From the NCBI GenBank assembly GCA_018671175.1, contig JABHIE010000029.1, positions 150,929 through 214,928 of the forward strand: DNA of 64,000 nucleotides, given 5' to 3'. A model generated the notes under the pieces. It did no database searches. It saw nothing but the letters and a program-made list of their open reading frames with translations, and was not told where the DNA came from. Made by a program: the position numbers and the translations under genes. This document shows positions 33,462-41,509 of the stretch, in pieces. Each line of letters begins with the position of its first letter. Positions within the stretch are counted from its first letter, which is position 1. Source of the stretch: Planctomycetota bacterium. Its GTDB lineage: Bacteria > Planctomycetota > UBA1135.

Positions 33462-33546
33462 TGGTGCGAGAGGGGGGACTTGAACCCCCACATCTTTCGA
33501 TACTAGATCCTAAATCTAGCGCGTCTGCCAATTCCGCCACTCTCGC
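33462..33546 (-). tRNA. tRNA-Leu (anticodon UAG)
   Basis: An 85-base sequence on the minus strand with a perfect seven-base acceptor stem (GCGAGAG with CTCTCGC), anticodon loop TTTAGGA giving UAG, a class II variable arm, a GGGGG/CCCCC T stem with TTCAAGT, and CCA encoded in the gene. It ends nine bases before the thiF/moeB-like ATG. Confidence 0.93.
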
Positions 33547-33555
33547 AATACCGAA

Positions 33556-33633
33556 TGGGGTGGACAAGGGGATTTGAACCCCCGACCCCCAGAACCACAA
33601 TCTGGTGCTCTAACCAACTGAGCTATGTCCACC
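33556..33633 (-). tRNA. tRNA-His (anticodon GUG)
   Basis: A 78-base tRNA with the extra 5' G at -1 opposite C73 that marks tRNA-His, acceptor GTGGACA with TGTCCAC, anticodon loop TTGTGGT giving GUG, and an encoded CCA. It precedes tRNA-Leu by nine bases and is probably the first gene of the transcript. Confidence 0.93.
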
Positions 33634-33650
33634 ATCCAGTTCGGCCGAGA

Positions 33651-33656
33651 AGTTTA
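33651..33656 (-). promoter_or_regulatory. Putative -10 element of the tRNA-His/tRNA-Leu transcript
   Basis: TAAACT lies 17 bases upstream of the tRNA-His 5' end in a 69-base gap after the LtaS-like gene 2. Start of transcription would be about ten bases before the mature tRNA. Confidence 0.35.
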
Positions 33657-33702
33657 GCGGAATTTCGCCTGTAGGGAAAGGAAGAATTCAAGGAAAGGCC
33701 AC

Positions 33703-35646
33703 TTAATGAGCCCCATCGCCGAGATAGCCCAGTTCTTCGAGCATGGTATTGTCGAGGCTCGAACTCTCGCCAGAAATCTGCTCATTTTTGGGGATGAGAT
33801 CCCAGAGAGTCAGGAAACGACTTTTGCGGTCTTGGAATATTTGCGGGCGACTCTCACGCAAATCAGTGGCGTCGCGTTGACCATTTGCGTCGATTGTCGT
33901 GAGGTCGTAGAGAAACTCATCGCCGTTGAAGACCTTGAGATATTTCCAACCTTGGCCGCGTAGAGCTTGTTTGCGCAAGTCTTCTCGCGAAGTCCAGGAA
34001 CGATTTTTAACGGGCCCCTCGGAAGTTGGCTTGCGTTTTTGCCCAATAACGGTCAGCAAATCTTGTGCAGCACCACCCATTAGATAAAACTGAAAGGCCT
34101 CCATGTAAAAACCGTCACGAAATAGAGCTCGCTGAATGGTGTCGCTCTGACCCATTGCGATTGGTGTTAGGTCAACACCTTGCACGCCTTCAGGGGCAGA
34201 TAGACCCGCAGCCGCAGCAAGAGTCGGAAAGACATCAATCTGGTTGGTCGGGAAATTTGAGCGCCGCGCTTGCTCACCGGGGATGTAAAGAATGCCAGGG
34301 ATATGCTGTGTGGCTTCCGTCAGGCTCGGTGTGTGTGTACTCAAGAAACCAGCTTCGCCAAAGCATTGCCCGTGGTCGGACAGCAAGAAAATAATCGTGT
34401 TGTCTAGGCCTGGGTCAGTGGTTTCGACTTGCGCCAGGAGCTCTTCGAGCATCCAGTCAAGCTCCATGATTTCACCTCGGTAGAGCGTCATTCTTTCGCC
34501 ACATGCCTCAGGCTGGACGGGCAGAGGCCAAGCTTGGTCTTTGGCGGCCATGGCCTTTTGCTTGTATTCGGGGGCTGGGTTGTGCTGGCCATGAGCATCA
34601 AAGAAATGTGCCCACATCATGTAAGGGCCTTTAACTTTGCTTAAGAAGTTGCCCGTGCGCTTAAGAATCGTATCGCCTTCGACACTTGGCTCTTCGGCAA
34701 ATCGTCGCCCCAAGGAAAGGGGGCGGAGCCAGAAAAAGGACGGCAAGCCAATGCTAATGAGTCGATTAAGCCGGTCAATGGGTAAACGGTCATCAAAGAC
34801 ATCGAACCCACGCGCAAAACCCACTTCGCCGCGCACGGGGTAAGCGGAGACAAAACCACCCGTTGCATACCCGTTCTTTGAAAAGTGCTCGGCCATCGTT
34901 GTGACATTAGCCGAGAGGTTGAATGGGCCATTTGATCGGATGGCATGAGTCGGCGGGACGACCCCCGTAAAAATACTGGCATGAGAAGGAGCCGTAATCG
35001 GCGCAACAGCACTCATGTCTTCAAAAAGGGTCGACTTGGCGGCAAAAGCGTCAAGAACTGGAGTCGTCAAACCCTTGCCACCATAAATCGGGAGGACATC
35101 TGCTCGGATGGTATCCCAGGTGATGACAACGACATTGGGGCCTTCTGGTCGAGATGCAATCGGTTCTCGGAATTCGGTTTGACGCGGAATGGCTAGATAG
35201 AGAAGGCTTCCGCCACATCCAGCGAGAACAACAACCCAAGCCAATCGTTTTGTCATTTGTTGGCGTTTGGGTGAGGCCGAGAAATCGTAGCGCAGAATTA
35301 AAAAGGCCAACGCAAGACCAATGGCAAAGAGAGACCAGCGGAGGGGGCCGTCCATTGTGGCGAGGGTAAAGCGAAAACTCTGAGTTGAAATCAGAGCGAA
35401 AATCGCAAGTGGCAAGAACCGCAGGAGCGGGATGCGCGGTGCGAGTCGAGCAAGGCTCAAATCAAGGAGTAGCCCACCAAATCCGTAAGCGCCAAGTGGG
35501 CCAAGGAAAAATAGGGCGCGCAATGCAGGCTCTTGGATGGCTTCGAAGGTGTCAAAGCCAGCGATGCCAAGCTCAACGAAGGCTAAAGCCCATGCGCAAC
35601 GCAAGCCCCAAAGGGCGGGCCAATTCGCCCATTTTTGTGATTTCAT
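33703..35646 (-). CDS. LtaS-like membrane sulfatase/phosphotransferase, copy 2
   Basis: A 647-residue paralogue of the enzyme at 30360-32303, of identical length and layout: five N-terminal membrane segments in residues 12-153, then an extracytoplasmic alkaline-phosphatase-superfamily domain. Metal Asp178 is in ITWDTIRAD; Thr218 occupies the nucleophile position (I-T-A-P-S-H-A-S); LLSDHGQCFGEAGF repeats the second metal motif. The two share strings such as SIFTGVxPPTHxxRSNGPFNLS and AYPxRGExGFARGFDVxDDRLP. It ends ELGYLGDGAH. A TATCCT hexamer exactly six bases before the ATG and a 12-base palindrome directly upstream suggest a regulated leaderless promoter. Substrate unknown, probably an envelope polymer or lipid. 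Confidence 0.82.
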   Translation of the reverse strand: MKSQKWANWPALWGLRCAWALAFVELGIAGFDTFEAIQEPALRALFFLGPLGAYGFGGLLLDLSLARLAPRIPLLRFLPLAIFALISTQSFRFTLATMDGPLRWSLFAIGLALAFLILRYDFSASPKRQQMTKRLAWVVVLAGCGGSLLYLAIPRQTEFREPIASRPEGPNVVVITWDTIRADVLPIYGGKGLTTPVLDAFAAKSTLFEDMSAVAPITAPSHASIFTGVVPPTHAIRSNGPFNLSANVTTMAEHFSKNGYATGGFVSAYPVRGEVGFARGFDVFDDRLPIDRLNRLISIGLPSFFWLRPLSLGRRFAEEPSVEGDTILKRTGNFLSKVKGPYMMWAHFFDAHGQHNPAPEYKQKAMAAKDQAWPLPVQPEACGERMTLYRGEIMELDWMLEELLAQVETTDPGLDNTIIFLLSDHGQCFGEAGFLSTHTPSLTEATQHIPGILYIPGEQARRSNFPTNQIDVFPTLAAAAGLSAPEGVQGVDLTPIAMGQSDTIQRALFRDGFYMEAFQFYLMGGAAQDLLTVIGQKRKPTSEGPVKNRSWTSREDLRKQALRGQGWKYLKVFNGDEFLYDLTTIDANGQRDATDLRESRPQIFQDRKSRFLTLWDLIPKNEQISGESSSLDNTMLEELGYLGDGAH

Positions 35647-35652
35647 AGGGCT

Positions 35653-35670
35653 AGGATACTACAGCTGTAG
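35653..35670 (-). promoter_or_regulatory. Leaderless promoter with adjoining palindrome for LtaS-like gene 2
   Basis: TATCCT (35658 to 35653) is six bases from the ATG. Touching it upstream is the perfect 12-base palindrome CTACAGCTGTAG (35659-35670), which would fill the -13 to -24 spacer, a place where a repressor or activator could act. Further upstream are nine T and the end of tRNA-Arg. Confidence 0.5.
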
Positions 35671-35681
35671 CAAAAAAAAAG

Positions 35682-35758
35682 TGGCGCGCCCGGCAGGACT
35701 CGAACCTGCAACCGTCGGATTAGAAGTCCGGTGCTCTATCCAGTTGAGCTACGGGCGC
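35682..35758 (-). tRNA. tRNA-Arg (anticodon UCU)
   Basis: A 77-base tRNA with acceptor GCGCCCG paired to CGGGCGC, anticodon loop CTTCTAA giving UCU, T arm GCAGG/CCTGC with TTCGAGT, and encoded CCA. A run of nine T follows one base after the CCA and could end the transcript. Confidence 0.93.
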
Positions 35759-35779
35759 TGTGACCCAGAATTCTACTGA

Positions 35780-37405
35780 CTACTGGATGACACTTGCTAG
35801 GGGATTGCTAAAAAGGATTTCTCCCGTCTGCAATCGGCTAGCACCTTGAAGCCAAACGGGGAGACCTTGCAGGTGCGGAGACACCAGGACCTGAACTTCA
35901 TGAACCCCAGTCGCGTCAATCGTTTGGAGCGGCAAAACACGAAATGGTGGAGTGAGATTGACTAGGCCAAATGGCGTATTCGTGGGGCCATTTCCCGCAA
36001 AGGAAGCTAAGAAAGTCGCCTCTGAGAAAGGCTCAAGGCGGTAAAGCTCAAGAGTCGCAATGCCACCCGCGATGAGGGGTGATGCAGCAAGGAAGGGCAA
36101 GAGTTGGAATTGCCACAATTCAGTGCGCCCCGCCTGGCGTAGACCAGAAACCGTTGCGTTTGGCGAACTTAGCCATAAACGGGAGCGCTGCCTCGCGCCA
36201 CTAGCTGGCAGCGCATAGCAAGCACTACCCAATTTGGCGCCAGCCTCAAGTCCAGAAAACTCATGCATAACAAATGGAGAGGCAAGCGACCAAATCTGCA
36301 CTAAGCCAGCATCGTTAAGACCGCTTGGGTCACTTCGAGGAACCCCGACCACTAAATCTGCAACAAAATCGCCATTAAAGTCGGCCTGGCTACTGCTGAG
36401 AGCTAGCTGCTCGGCGAAGAAGCCGCCTGGCGTAGCGCCCTCAATTTGTCGTATGGAAAGGCCACTTTGTGAAGAATAAATCTGCAATGCACCGGTGTCG
36501 TCAACGCCATTAACGGTTGCTTCTGGCGACCCCACAATGAAGTCTGGGAGGCCGTCCTGATCGAGATCGGGCGAGGCGCAAACAGAACGGCCCCAGCGGT
36601 CGTCATTCTGTGCGCCCACAATTGTGTGGAGAATGGCTCCAGTGGCTCCGTTGACAAGAAAGGCCTCGCCCGAAGTGCCTGCGTAGGGTGCGCCCACCAC
36701 AAATTCAGGGTGGCTGTCGCCCGTAGTGTCACCGATGGTTGCAATCGCCCAGCCGAGGTGGTCGCCCACGGTTAAGCCTTCAAGTTGATAGATGAGCGAG
36801 CCGTCGGCACCCGACCATGCAAAGAGCTGACCGTTTAGATTCCCTCCTGCGGATGCCCCGCGGTGGGCCCCGCATAAGAGGTCAGCTAAACCATCTCCGT
36901 CAAGGTCGCCACTAAAAACTAGAGCCGTGCCGAATTCTGTGTTTGGCTCTGCACCTTCCCAAGATCGAATGACTTGTAGGGTGCGCCCCGAATAAAGGGT
37001 GACTTTTCCAGCATTGGCGACGGTCGCAGAATCAAAACCTGTTGCAGTAATCGCGAAATCATCCCAACCGTCGCCGTCGCAATCGGCACCAGATGCAATC
37101 GCGCTACCAAACGATTCGTAGGCCTGCGAGCCTTCAATCGTGTGGAGGAGCATGCCAGATTCTCCGGATAAAACGCGAACCGCACCAACGGTCTGGCCAA
37201 GCGCATTTTTTGCCCCAGGCGCACCCAAGATGAGCTCACGGACGCCGTCCCCGTCGAGATCTTCTAGCGTGCCGAGAGCTTTACCAGAATTCTCGTAGGT
37301 GGCTAGGCCTTCACTCGACCAAATAATCTCTTGCGCTGCCTGGAGAGGAGTCAGCGCAAGGAGGCACACGCAACCGCGGAGGGCGATTTTGCTAGGAATC
37401 TGCAT
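35780..37405 (-). CDS. Secreted FG-GAP (integrin alpha-like) repeat protein
   Basis: A 541-residue secreted protein. A signal peptide covers about residues 1-23 (LLALTPLQAAQ). Six or so FG-GAP blades follow from about residue 38 to 400, each with a Ca-binding Asp loop such as DLDGDGVRELILGAPG, DCDGDGWDDFAI, DLDGDGLADLLCG and DLDQDGLPDFIVGSP; they should form a beta-propeller. The last 100 residues are a strand-rich module also seen in the 22022 gene and possibly used for surface attachment. TAGAAT six bases from the ATG suggests a leaderless transcript. Probable role is adhesion or surface display. Confidence 0.8.
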   Translation of the reverse strand: MQIPSKIALRGCVCLLALTPLQAAQEIIWSSEGLATYENSGKALGTLEDLDGDGVRELILGAPGAKNALGQTVGAVRVLSGESGMLLHTIEGSQAYESFGSAIASGADCDGDGWDDFAITATGFDSATVANAGKVTLYSGRTLQVIRSWEGAEPNTEFGTALVFSGDLDGDGLADLLCGAHRGASAGGNLNGQLFAWSGADGSLIYQLEGLTVGDHLGWAIATIGDTTGDSHPEFVVGAPYAGTSGEAFLVNGATGAILHTIVGAQNDDRWGRSVCASPDLDQDGLPDFIVGSPEATVNGVDDTGALQIYSSQSGLSIRQIEGATPGGFFAEQLALSSSQADFNGDFVADLVVGVPRSDPSGLNDAGLVQIWSLASPFVMHEFSGLEAGAKLGSACYALPASGARQRSRLWLSSPNATVSGLRQAGRTELWQFQLLPFLAASPLIAGGIATLELYRLEPFSEATFLASFAGNGPTNTPFGLVNLTPPFRVLPLQTIDATGVHEVQVLVSPHLQGLPVWLQGASRLQTGEILFSNPLASVIQ

Positions 37406-37411
37406 TCTTGT

Positions 37412-37417
37412 ATTCTA
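37412..37417 (-). promoter_or_regulatory. -10 element of the FG-GAP protein gene, leaderless spacing
   Basis: TAGAAT on the minus strand, exactly six bases from the ATG; back to back with an identical TAGAAT for pepN. Confidence 0.55.
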
Positions 37418-37443
37418 CTCCATGAGGTGCCTTGCGGGGAAGT

Positions 37444-37449
37444 TAGAAT
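37444..37449 (+). promoter_or_regulatory. -10 element of pepN, leaderless spacing
   Basis: TAGAAT followed by exactly six bases (CTCGAC) and ATG. No Shine-Dalgarno motif is present upstream. Confidence 0.55.
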
Positions 37450-37455
37450 CTCGAC

Positions 37456-40071
37456 ATGACGACATCCGCACCTGCGCAGCCTCTTGAGAAATTCCGCAAA
37501 GACTACCAAGAGCCTCCTTTCTTGATTGATACAGTTGAGCTTGATTTTCAGCTAAACGAAGCCGCGACTGTGGTGCGTGCCGATTCCGCAATGCGACGCG
37601 GCACATGCCCAGTGGGTGAGCCCATGCGTCTGCGCGCTGAGCACATGAAGGTGCTTGGTGTTTGGGTGGATGACGAGCCGCTTGATGATTCTGATTGGGT
37701 CTATGACGGCAGTGAGTTGGTCATCCAGGGCATTGAGCACGACGCTTTTGTCTTGACGACTCGCGTTGAAATCAAGCCCGCTGAAAACACGCGCCTTGAG
37801 GGTTTGTATCAGTCGAGCGGCAATTATTGCACCCAGTGCGAGGCAGAGGGCTTCCGTGCGATTACTCCGTTTTTAGATCGCCCCGATGTGATGGCGCGTT
37901 ACTCCGTGCGCATCGAAGCCGACAAAACGGCCTATCCTGTTTTGCTTTCCAATGGCAACTTAAAAGACAGCGGCGATGCGGATGCCGGGCGTCATTGGGC
38001 ACTTTGGGTCGATCCTTTCCCGAAGCCAAGTTACCTTTTCGCCTTGGTCGCCGGTGATCTTGCGCATCAAAAAGATACTTTTCAAACGATGAATGGTCGG
38101 AATGTCGATCTATGGATCTGGACGAATCACGGCTCAGAAGATCGTCTTGACCATGCGATGCTTTCGTTGAAGAAATCCATGAAATGGGATGAAGATGTTT
38201 TTGGTTTGGAGTACGATCTCGACCTCTACAACATCGTTGTTGTGCATGATTTTAATATGGGTGCAATGGAAAACAAATCGCTTAATGTTTTCAATTCATC
38301 ACTCGTTTTGGCGCGGCCTGATACGGCGACTGATTTAGATTACGAGCGCATTGAAGGCGTCATCGCCCATGAGTATTTCCATAACTGGACGGGCAATCGC
38401 GTTACTTGTAAAGACTGGTTCCAGCTCACTCTAAAAGAAGGTTTGACCGTTTTCCGTGACCAAGAGTTTTCTTCGGATATGGGCTCAGCTGCCGTGAATC
38501 GTATCGAGAATGTTAGCATTTTGCGCTCCATGCAGTTTTCACAGGATGCGGGCCCGATGGCGCATTCGATTCGTCCTGATTCTTATGTCGAGATGAATAA
38601 TTTTTATACGGTCACTGTCTACAACAAGGGCTCTGAAATCATCCGCATGTATCACACTTTGCTTGGCGCGACGGGTTTCCGCAAAGGCATGGATTTGTAC
38701 TTTGAGCGCCATGATGGGGGTGCTGTCACTTGTGATGATTTCCGCGCGGCTATGGCAGACGCAAACGATTTTGATTTTTCTTTATTCGAAAACTGGTATG
38801 CCCAAGCCGGCACGCCAACCGTTGAGGCTTCAACTGAGTGGCTTGCAGATGCCGGCACATTTACGGTAAAGCTAACTCAATCTTGCGAAGGCACGCCTGG
38901 GCAAGATTCGAAGAAACCCTTTCACATTCCTGTTGCCATCGGGCTGCTCGATTCAGAGGGAAACGATCTCGTTGGCACGCAGATCTGCGAGTTGAAAGAG
39001 AGCCAGCAAGCGTTTGTCTTTGAGGGCCTGTCGGCAGAGCCCGTCCCGAGTTTGCTGCGTGGTTTCTCGGCGCCGATTAAGTTGCGCTACGAGCAGAGCA
39101 ACAAAGATTTGGCATTCTTGATGGCCAATGATTCCGATAGTTTCAATCGCTGGGAAGCGGGGCAGAAGCTTGGCGAGCGCGTGGTCTTTACGGTGATGGA
39201 AGCCATGGCATCTGGCGCTGAGCCGTCATTACCAGATATATTCGTTGCCGCTTGGGGCCGCACCTTGCAGGCTAATGGCATGGATCGTTCTTTGCAGGCT
39301 TACGCCTTGCGCTTGCCCGATGAGGCGACTCTCGCAGGCGAGATGGATGTCGTCGATCCTGACGCCTTGCACAACGCACGCAAATGGGTGGTGCGCACTC
39401 TTGCCGAGACTTTTACTTTAGAGTTGCAGGCTGTTTATGCAGCCACCGATTTTGATGGCGCTTACTCACCAGACGCCTCGTCGATTGCGCGTCGCCGCAT
39501 GCATAATCTCGCTTTGGGTTACCTGACGAGCCTCGAAGACAGCAATGCGCTTTCGTTGGCTCAAGAGCAGTTTGCTCAAGCGAGCAACATGACTGACTCT
39601 ATGGCCGCTTTGTTTTGTCTCGTAGAGTTGGGCGGAGAGGCTCGCGAAAAGGCATTGCAGAGTTTTTATGCAAAATGGAAAGACGATGTTTTGGTCGTGA
39701 ATAAGTGGCTCGCGGCTCAAGCGGCTTCGAGTTGCAGCGATACGCTTGAGCAGGTTGAGGCGCTCCTTCAGCATCCGGCCTTTACATTAAAAAATCCAAA
39801 TAATGTGCGTGCCTTGCTCCGAACTTTCTCGGCAAATCAAGTTCGTTTTCACGCAGCCGATGGCGCGGGTTATCGTTTCCTTGGTGAGCAAGTCCTTGCT
39901 CTTGATAAACTCAATCCGCAGATTGCATCCCGCATCGTGGCGCCATTCAGTACTTGGAAGCAATTCGATTCGGCTCGCCAAGGCTTGATGAAAGAGCAGC
40001 TTGTTCGCATCCGTGATACCGAAGGTTTGTCGAAAGATGTCTGGGAGATTGTTTCTAAGAGTTTGAGCTAA
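37456..40071 (+). CDS. pepN: Aminopeptidase N (M1 family)
   Basis: An 871-residue cytoplasmic zinc aminopeptidase, almost the same length as E. coli PepN (870). The substrate motif GAMENK is followed by the zinc site HEYFHNWTGNRV at residues 305-316 (His305, Glu306, His309) with the third ligand Glu328 in LKEGLTVF. The N-terminal beta domain and the C-terminal DUF3458 alpha-helical domain are both present. No signal peptide is seen. It removes N-terminal residues from peptides during general protein turnover. The response-regulator gene follows 19 bases downstream with its own leaderless promoter. Confidence 0.93.
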   Translation: MTTSAPAQPLEKFRKDYQEPPFLIDTVELDFQLNEAATVVRADSAMRRGTCPVGEPMRLRAEHMKVLGVWVDDEPLDDSDWVYDGSELVIQGIEHDAFVLTTRVEIKPAENTRLEGLYQSSGNYCTQCEAEGFRAITPFLDRPDVMARYSVRIEADKTAYPVLLSNGNLKDSGDADAGRHWALWVDPFPKPSYLFALVAGDLAHQKDTFQTMNGRNVDLWIWTNHGSEDRLDHAMLSLKKSMKWDEDVFGLEYDLDLYNIVVVHDFNMGAMENKSLNVFNSSLVLARPDTATDLDYERIEGVIAHEYFHNWTGNRVTCKDWFQLTLKEGLTVFRDQEFSSDMGSAAVNRIENVSILRSMQFSQDAGPMAHSIRPDSYVEMNNFYTVTVYNKGSEIIRMYHTLLGATGFRKGMDLYFERHDGGAVTCDDFRAAMADANDFDFSLFENWYAQAGTPTVEASTEWLADAGTFTVKLTQSCEGTPGQDSKKPFHIPVAIGLLDSEGNDLVGTQICELKESQQAFVFEGLSAEPVPSLLRGFSAPIKLRYEQSNKDLAFLMANDSDSFNRWEAGQKLGERVVFTVMEAMASGAEPSLPDIFVAAWGRTLQANGMDRSLQAYALRLPDEATLAGEMDVVDPDALHNARKWVVRTLAETFTLELQAVYAATDFDGAYSPDASSIARRRMHNLALGYLTSLEDSNALSLAQEQFAQASNMTDSMAALFCLVELGGEAREKALQSFYAKWKDDVLVVNKWLAAQAASSCSDTLEQVEALLQHPAFTLKNPNNVRALLRTFSANQVRFHAADGAGYRFLGEQVLALDKLNPQIASRIVAPFSTWKQFDSARQGLMKEQLVRIRDTEGLSKDVWEIVSKSLS

Positions 40072-40078
40072 ACTCGCG

Positions 40079-40084
40079 TAAACT
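40079..40084 (+). promoter_or_regulatory. -10 element of the NtrC-like gene; decides the GTG start
   Basis: TAAACT is followed by exactly six bases (TAAATC) and GTG. The spacing supports the GTG at 40091 as start and a leaderless transcript. Confidence 0.5.
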
Positions 40085-40090
40085 TAAATC

Positions 40091-41509
40091 GTGGCTTTTT
40101 GCTTTCCTGAACCTTCGCCAAACATCCTCGTCGTTGATGACGAGCGGATGATTCGCTGGACGCTTCGTGCCGCATTCGAAGATGCAGGTGGTGTTGTCGA
40201 AGAAGCCGCTGACCTTGCCGAGGCGCGCGAAAAACTCACAACGGGCTGGCCCGACCTTTTGGTCCTTGACCTCAAGTTGCCCGATGGGTCAGGCATGGAT
40301 TTGCTCGCCGAAATTAAGGTGCAAGACGCACACCTTCCCGTCCTTATTATTACGGCTTTTGGGTCGCTCAAGGGCGCGGTTGTTGCGATGCAGGCGGGTG
40401 CTTTTGATTACTTAGCTAAACCTTTTGAGCTTGATGATTTGTTGTTAAAGGCAAGCCGTGCTTTAGAGCAGCGTCGATTGCGGCAAGGCAAGTTGCTACA
40501 AAGTCGAGATACTCCCTTTTCATGGCCCGTTGCAGAATCGCCTGCAAGCCGCAAGGTCTTGACTTTGCTTCAAAAGGTGGGGCGCGCAGGGGCAAGCTCG
40601 GTCTTGCTTAGTGGTGAAAGCGGCACAGGCAAGGGTTTGGCCGCACGCACGCTTCATGCTTCTGCTGTTGGCGGCGACGATACTCCTTTTGTACCGGTAT
40701 CTTGTACTTCCATTACGGAAACCCTTCTTGAGTCTGAGCTGTTTGGGCACGAAAAAGGGGCGTTTACAGATGCCAAAGAAAGCAAAATTGGCCTTGCCGA
40801 ATTGGCTGCTGGCGGCACCTTGTTCCTTGACGAAATTGGTGATTTGCCACCCGCAATGCAGGCTAAATTACTGACGCTTCTCGAAGACCGGGTTTTTCGT
40901 CGCGTGGGTGGCACGCGCGAAATTTCGCTCAAGGCCCGTGTCGTTACTGCAACGCATCGCAATCTTGAGCTCGAAGTGCAACGCGGCAATTTCCGCCAAG
41001 ATTTGTTTTTCCGGCTCAAAGTCGTGCCGATTGAGATTCCGCCGCTGCGTCATCGTCTCGAAGATATTCGGCCATTGGCAGAGTTCTTTCTGACCACATT
41101 TCAGCGTGAGTTGGGCTCGTCCGTGAGCTCTTTCCATGAAGAGGCGCTAATGGCTCTTGACGCATATGCTTGGCCTGGCAATGTCAGAGAATTGCGCAAT
41201 TCAATCGAGCGTGCTGTTTTGCTCTGCGGTGGCAACCAAATCTTACTCGAAGATTTGCCTCCAGAAATTGCAGATATTGGCATGGGGCAGCTTCCATCAG
41301 GGGCACTTTCTTCTGACGGAGGTCCCACTCGCCCTGATGGGCTTTTGTCGTTGCCCGAAGTTGGGGTCGATCTGACTCGACAAGAAAAGGCATGGGTCGA
41401 AGATGCCCTTGAGCGAGCCGGAGGCAATCGCACACAAGCTGCGAAATGGCTCGGTCTATCGCGAGATCAAATTCGCTACCGCATCGAAAAGTTCGATCTT
41501 AAAGGCTAG
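40091..41509 (+). CDS. NtrC-family response regulator, sigma-54 activator type
   Basis: A 472-residue two-component regulator. The receiver has Asp16/Asp17, phospho-acceptor Asp60 (LVLDLKLPDGSG) and Lys110. The AAA+ domain shows Walker A GESGTGK (175-181), the sigma-54 contact loop ELFGHEKGAFTDA (GAFTDA at 223-228 where most have GAFTGA), and Walker B GGTLFLDEIGD. A Fis-type helix-turn-helix ends the protein (GNRTQAAKWLGLSRDQIRYR). It would activate sigma-54 promoters when phosphorylated; no rpoN is in the window. The convergent neighbour is a soluble histidine kinase, the probable partner. Confidence 0.88.
   Translation: MAFCFPEPSPNILVVDDERMIRWTLRAAFEDAGGVVEEAADLAEAREKLTTGWPDLLVLDLKLPDGSGMDLLAEIKVQDAHLPVLIITAFGSLKGAVVAMQAGAFDYLAKPFELDDLLLKASRALEQRRLRQGKLLQSRDTPFSWPVAESPASRKVLTLLQKVGRAGASSVLLSGESGTGKGLAARTLHASAVGGDDTPFVPVSCTSITETLLESELFGHEKGAFTDAKESKIGLAELAAGGTLFLDEIGDLPPAMQAKLLTLLEDRVFRRVGGTREISLKARVVTATHRNLELEVQRGNFRQDLFFRLKVVPIEIPPLRHRLEDIRPLAEFFLTTFQRELGSSVSSFHEEALMALDAYAWPGNVRELRNSIERAVLLCGGNQILLEDLPPEIADIGMGQLPSGALSSDGGPTRPDGLLSLPEVGVDLTRQEKAWVEDALERAGGNRTQAAKWLGLSRDQIRYRIEKFDLKG

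Noticed and set aside
33453..33491. N-terminal extension MGVQVPPLAPP of the ThiF/MoeB-like protein
   Set aside because: It is a translation of the 3' end of tRNA-Leu, a known annotation artefact; the family-like start is the ATG at 33452.
33462..35758. Integrated element next to the tRNA genes
   Set aside because: No integrase, no duplicated tRNA 3' ends as att sites, and the codon and base use of the flanking genes is like the rest of the window.
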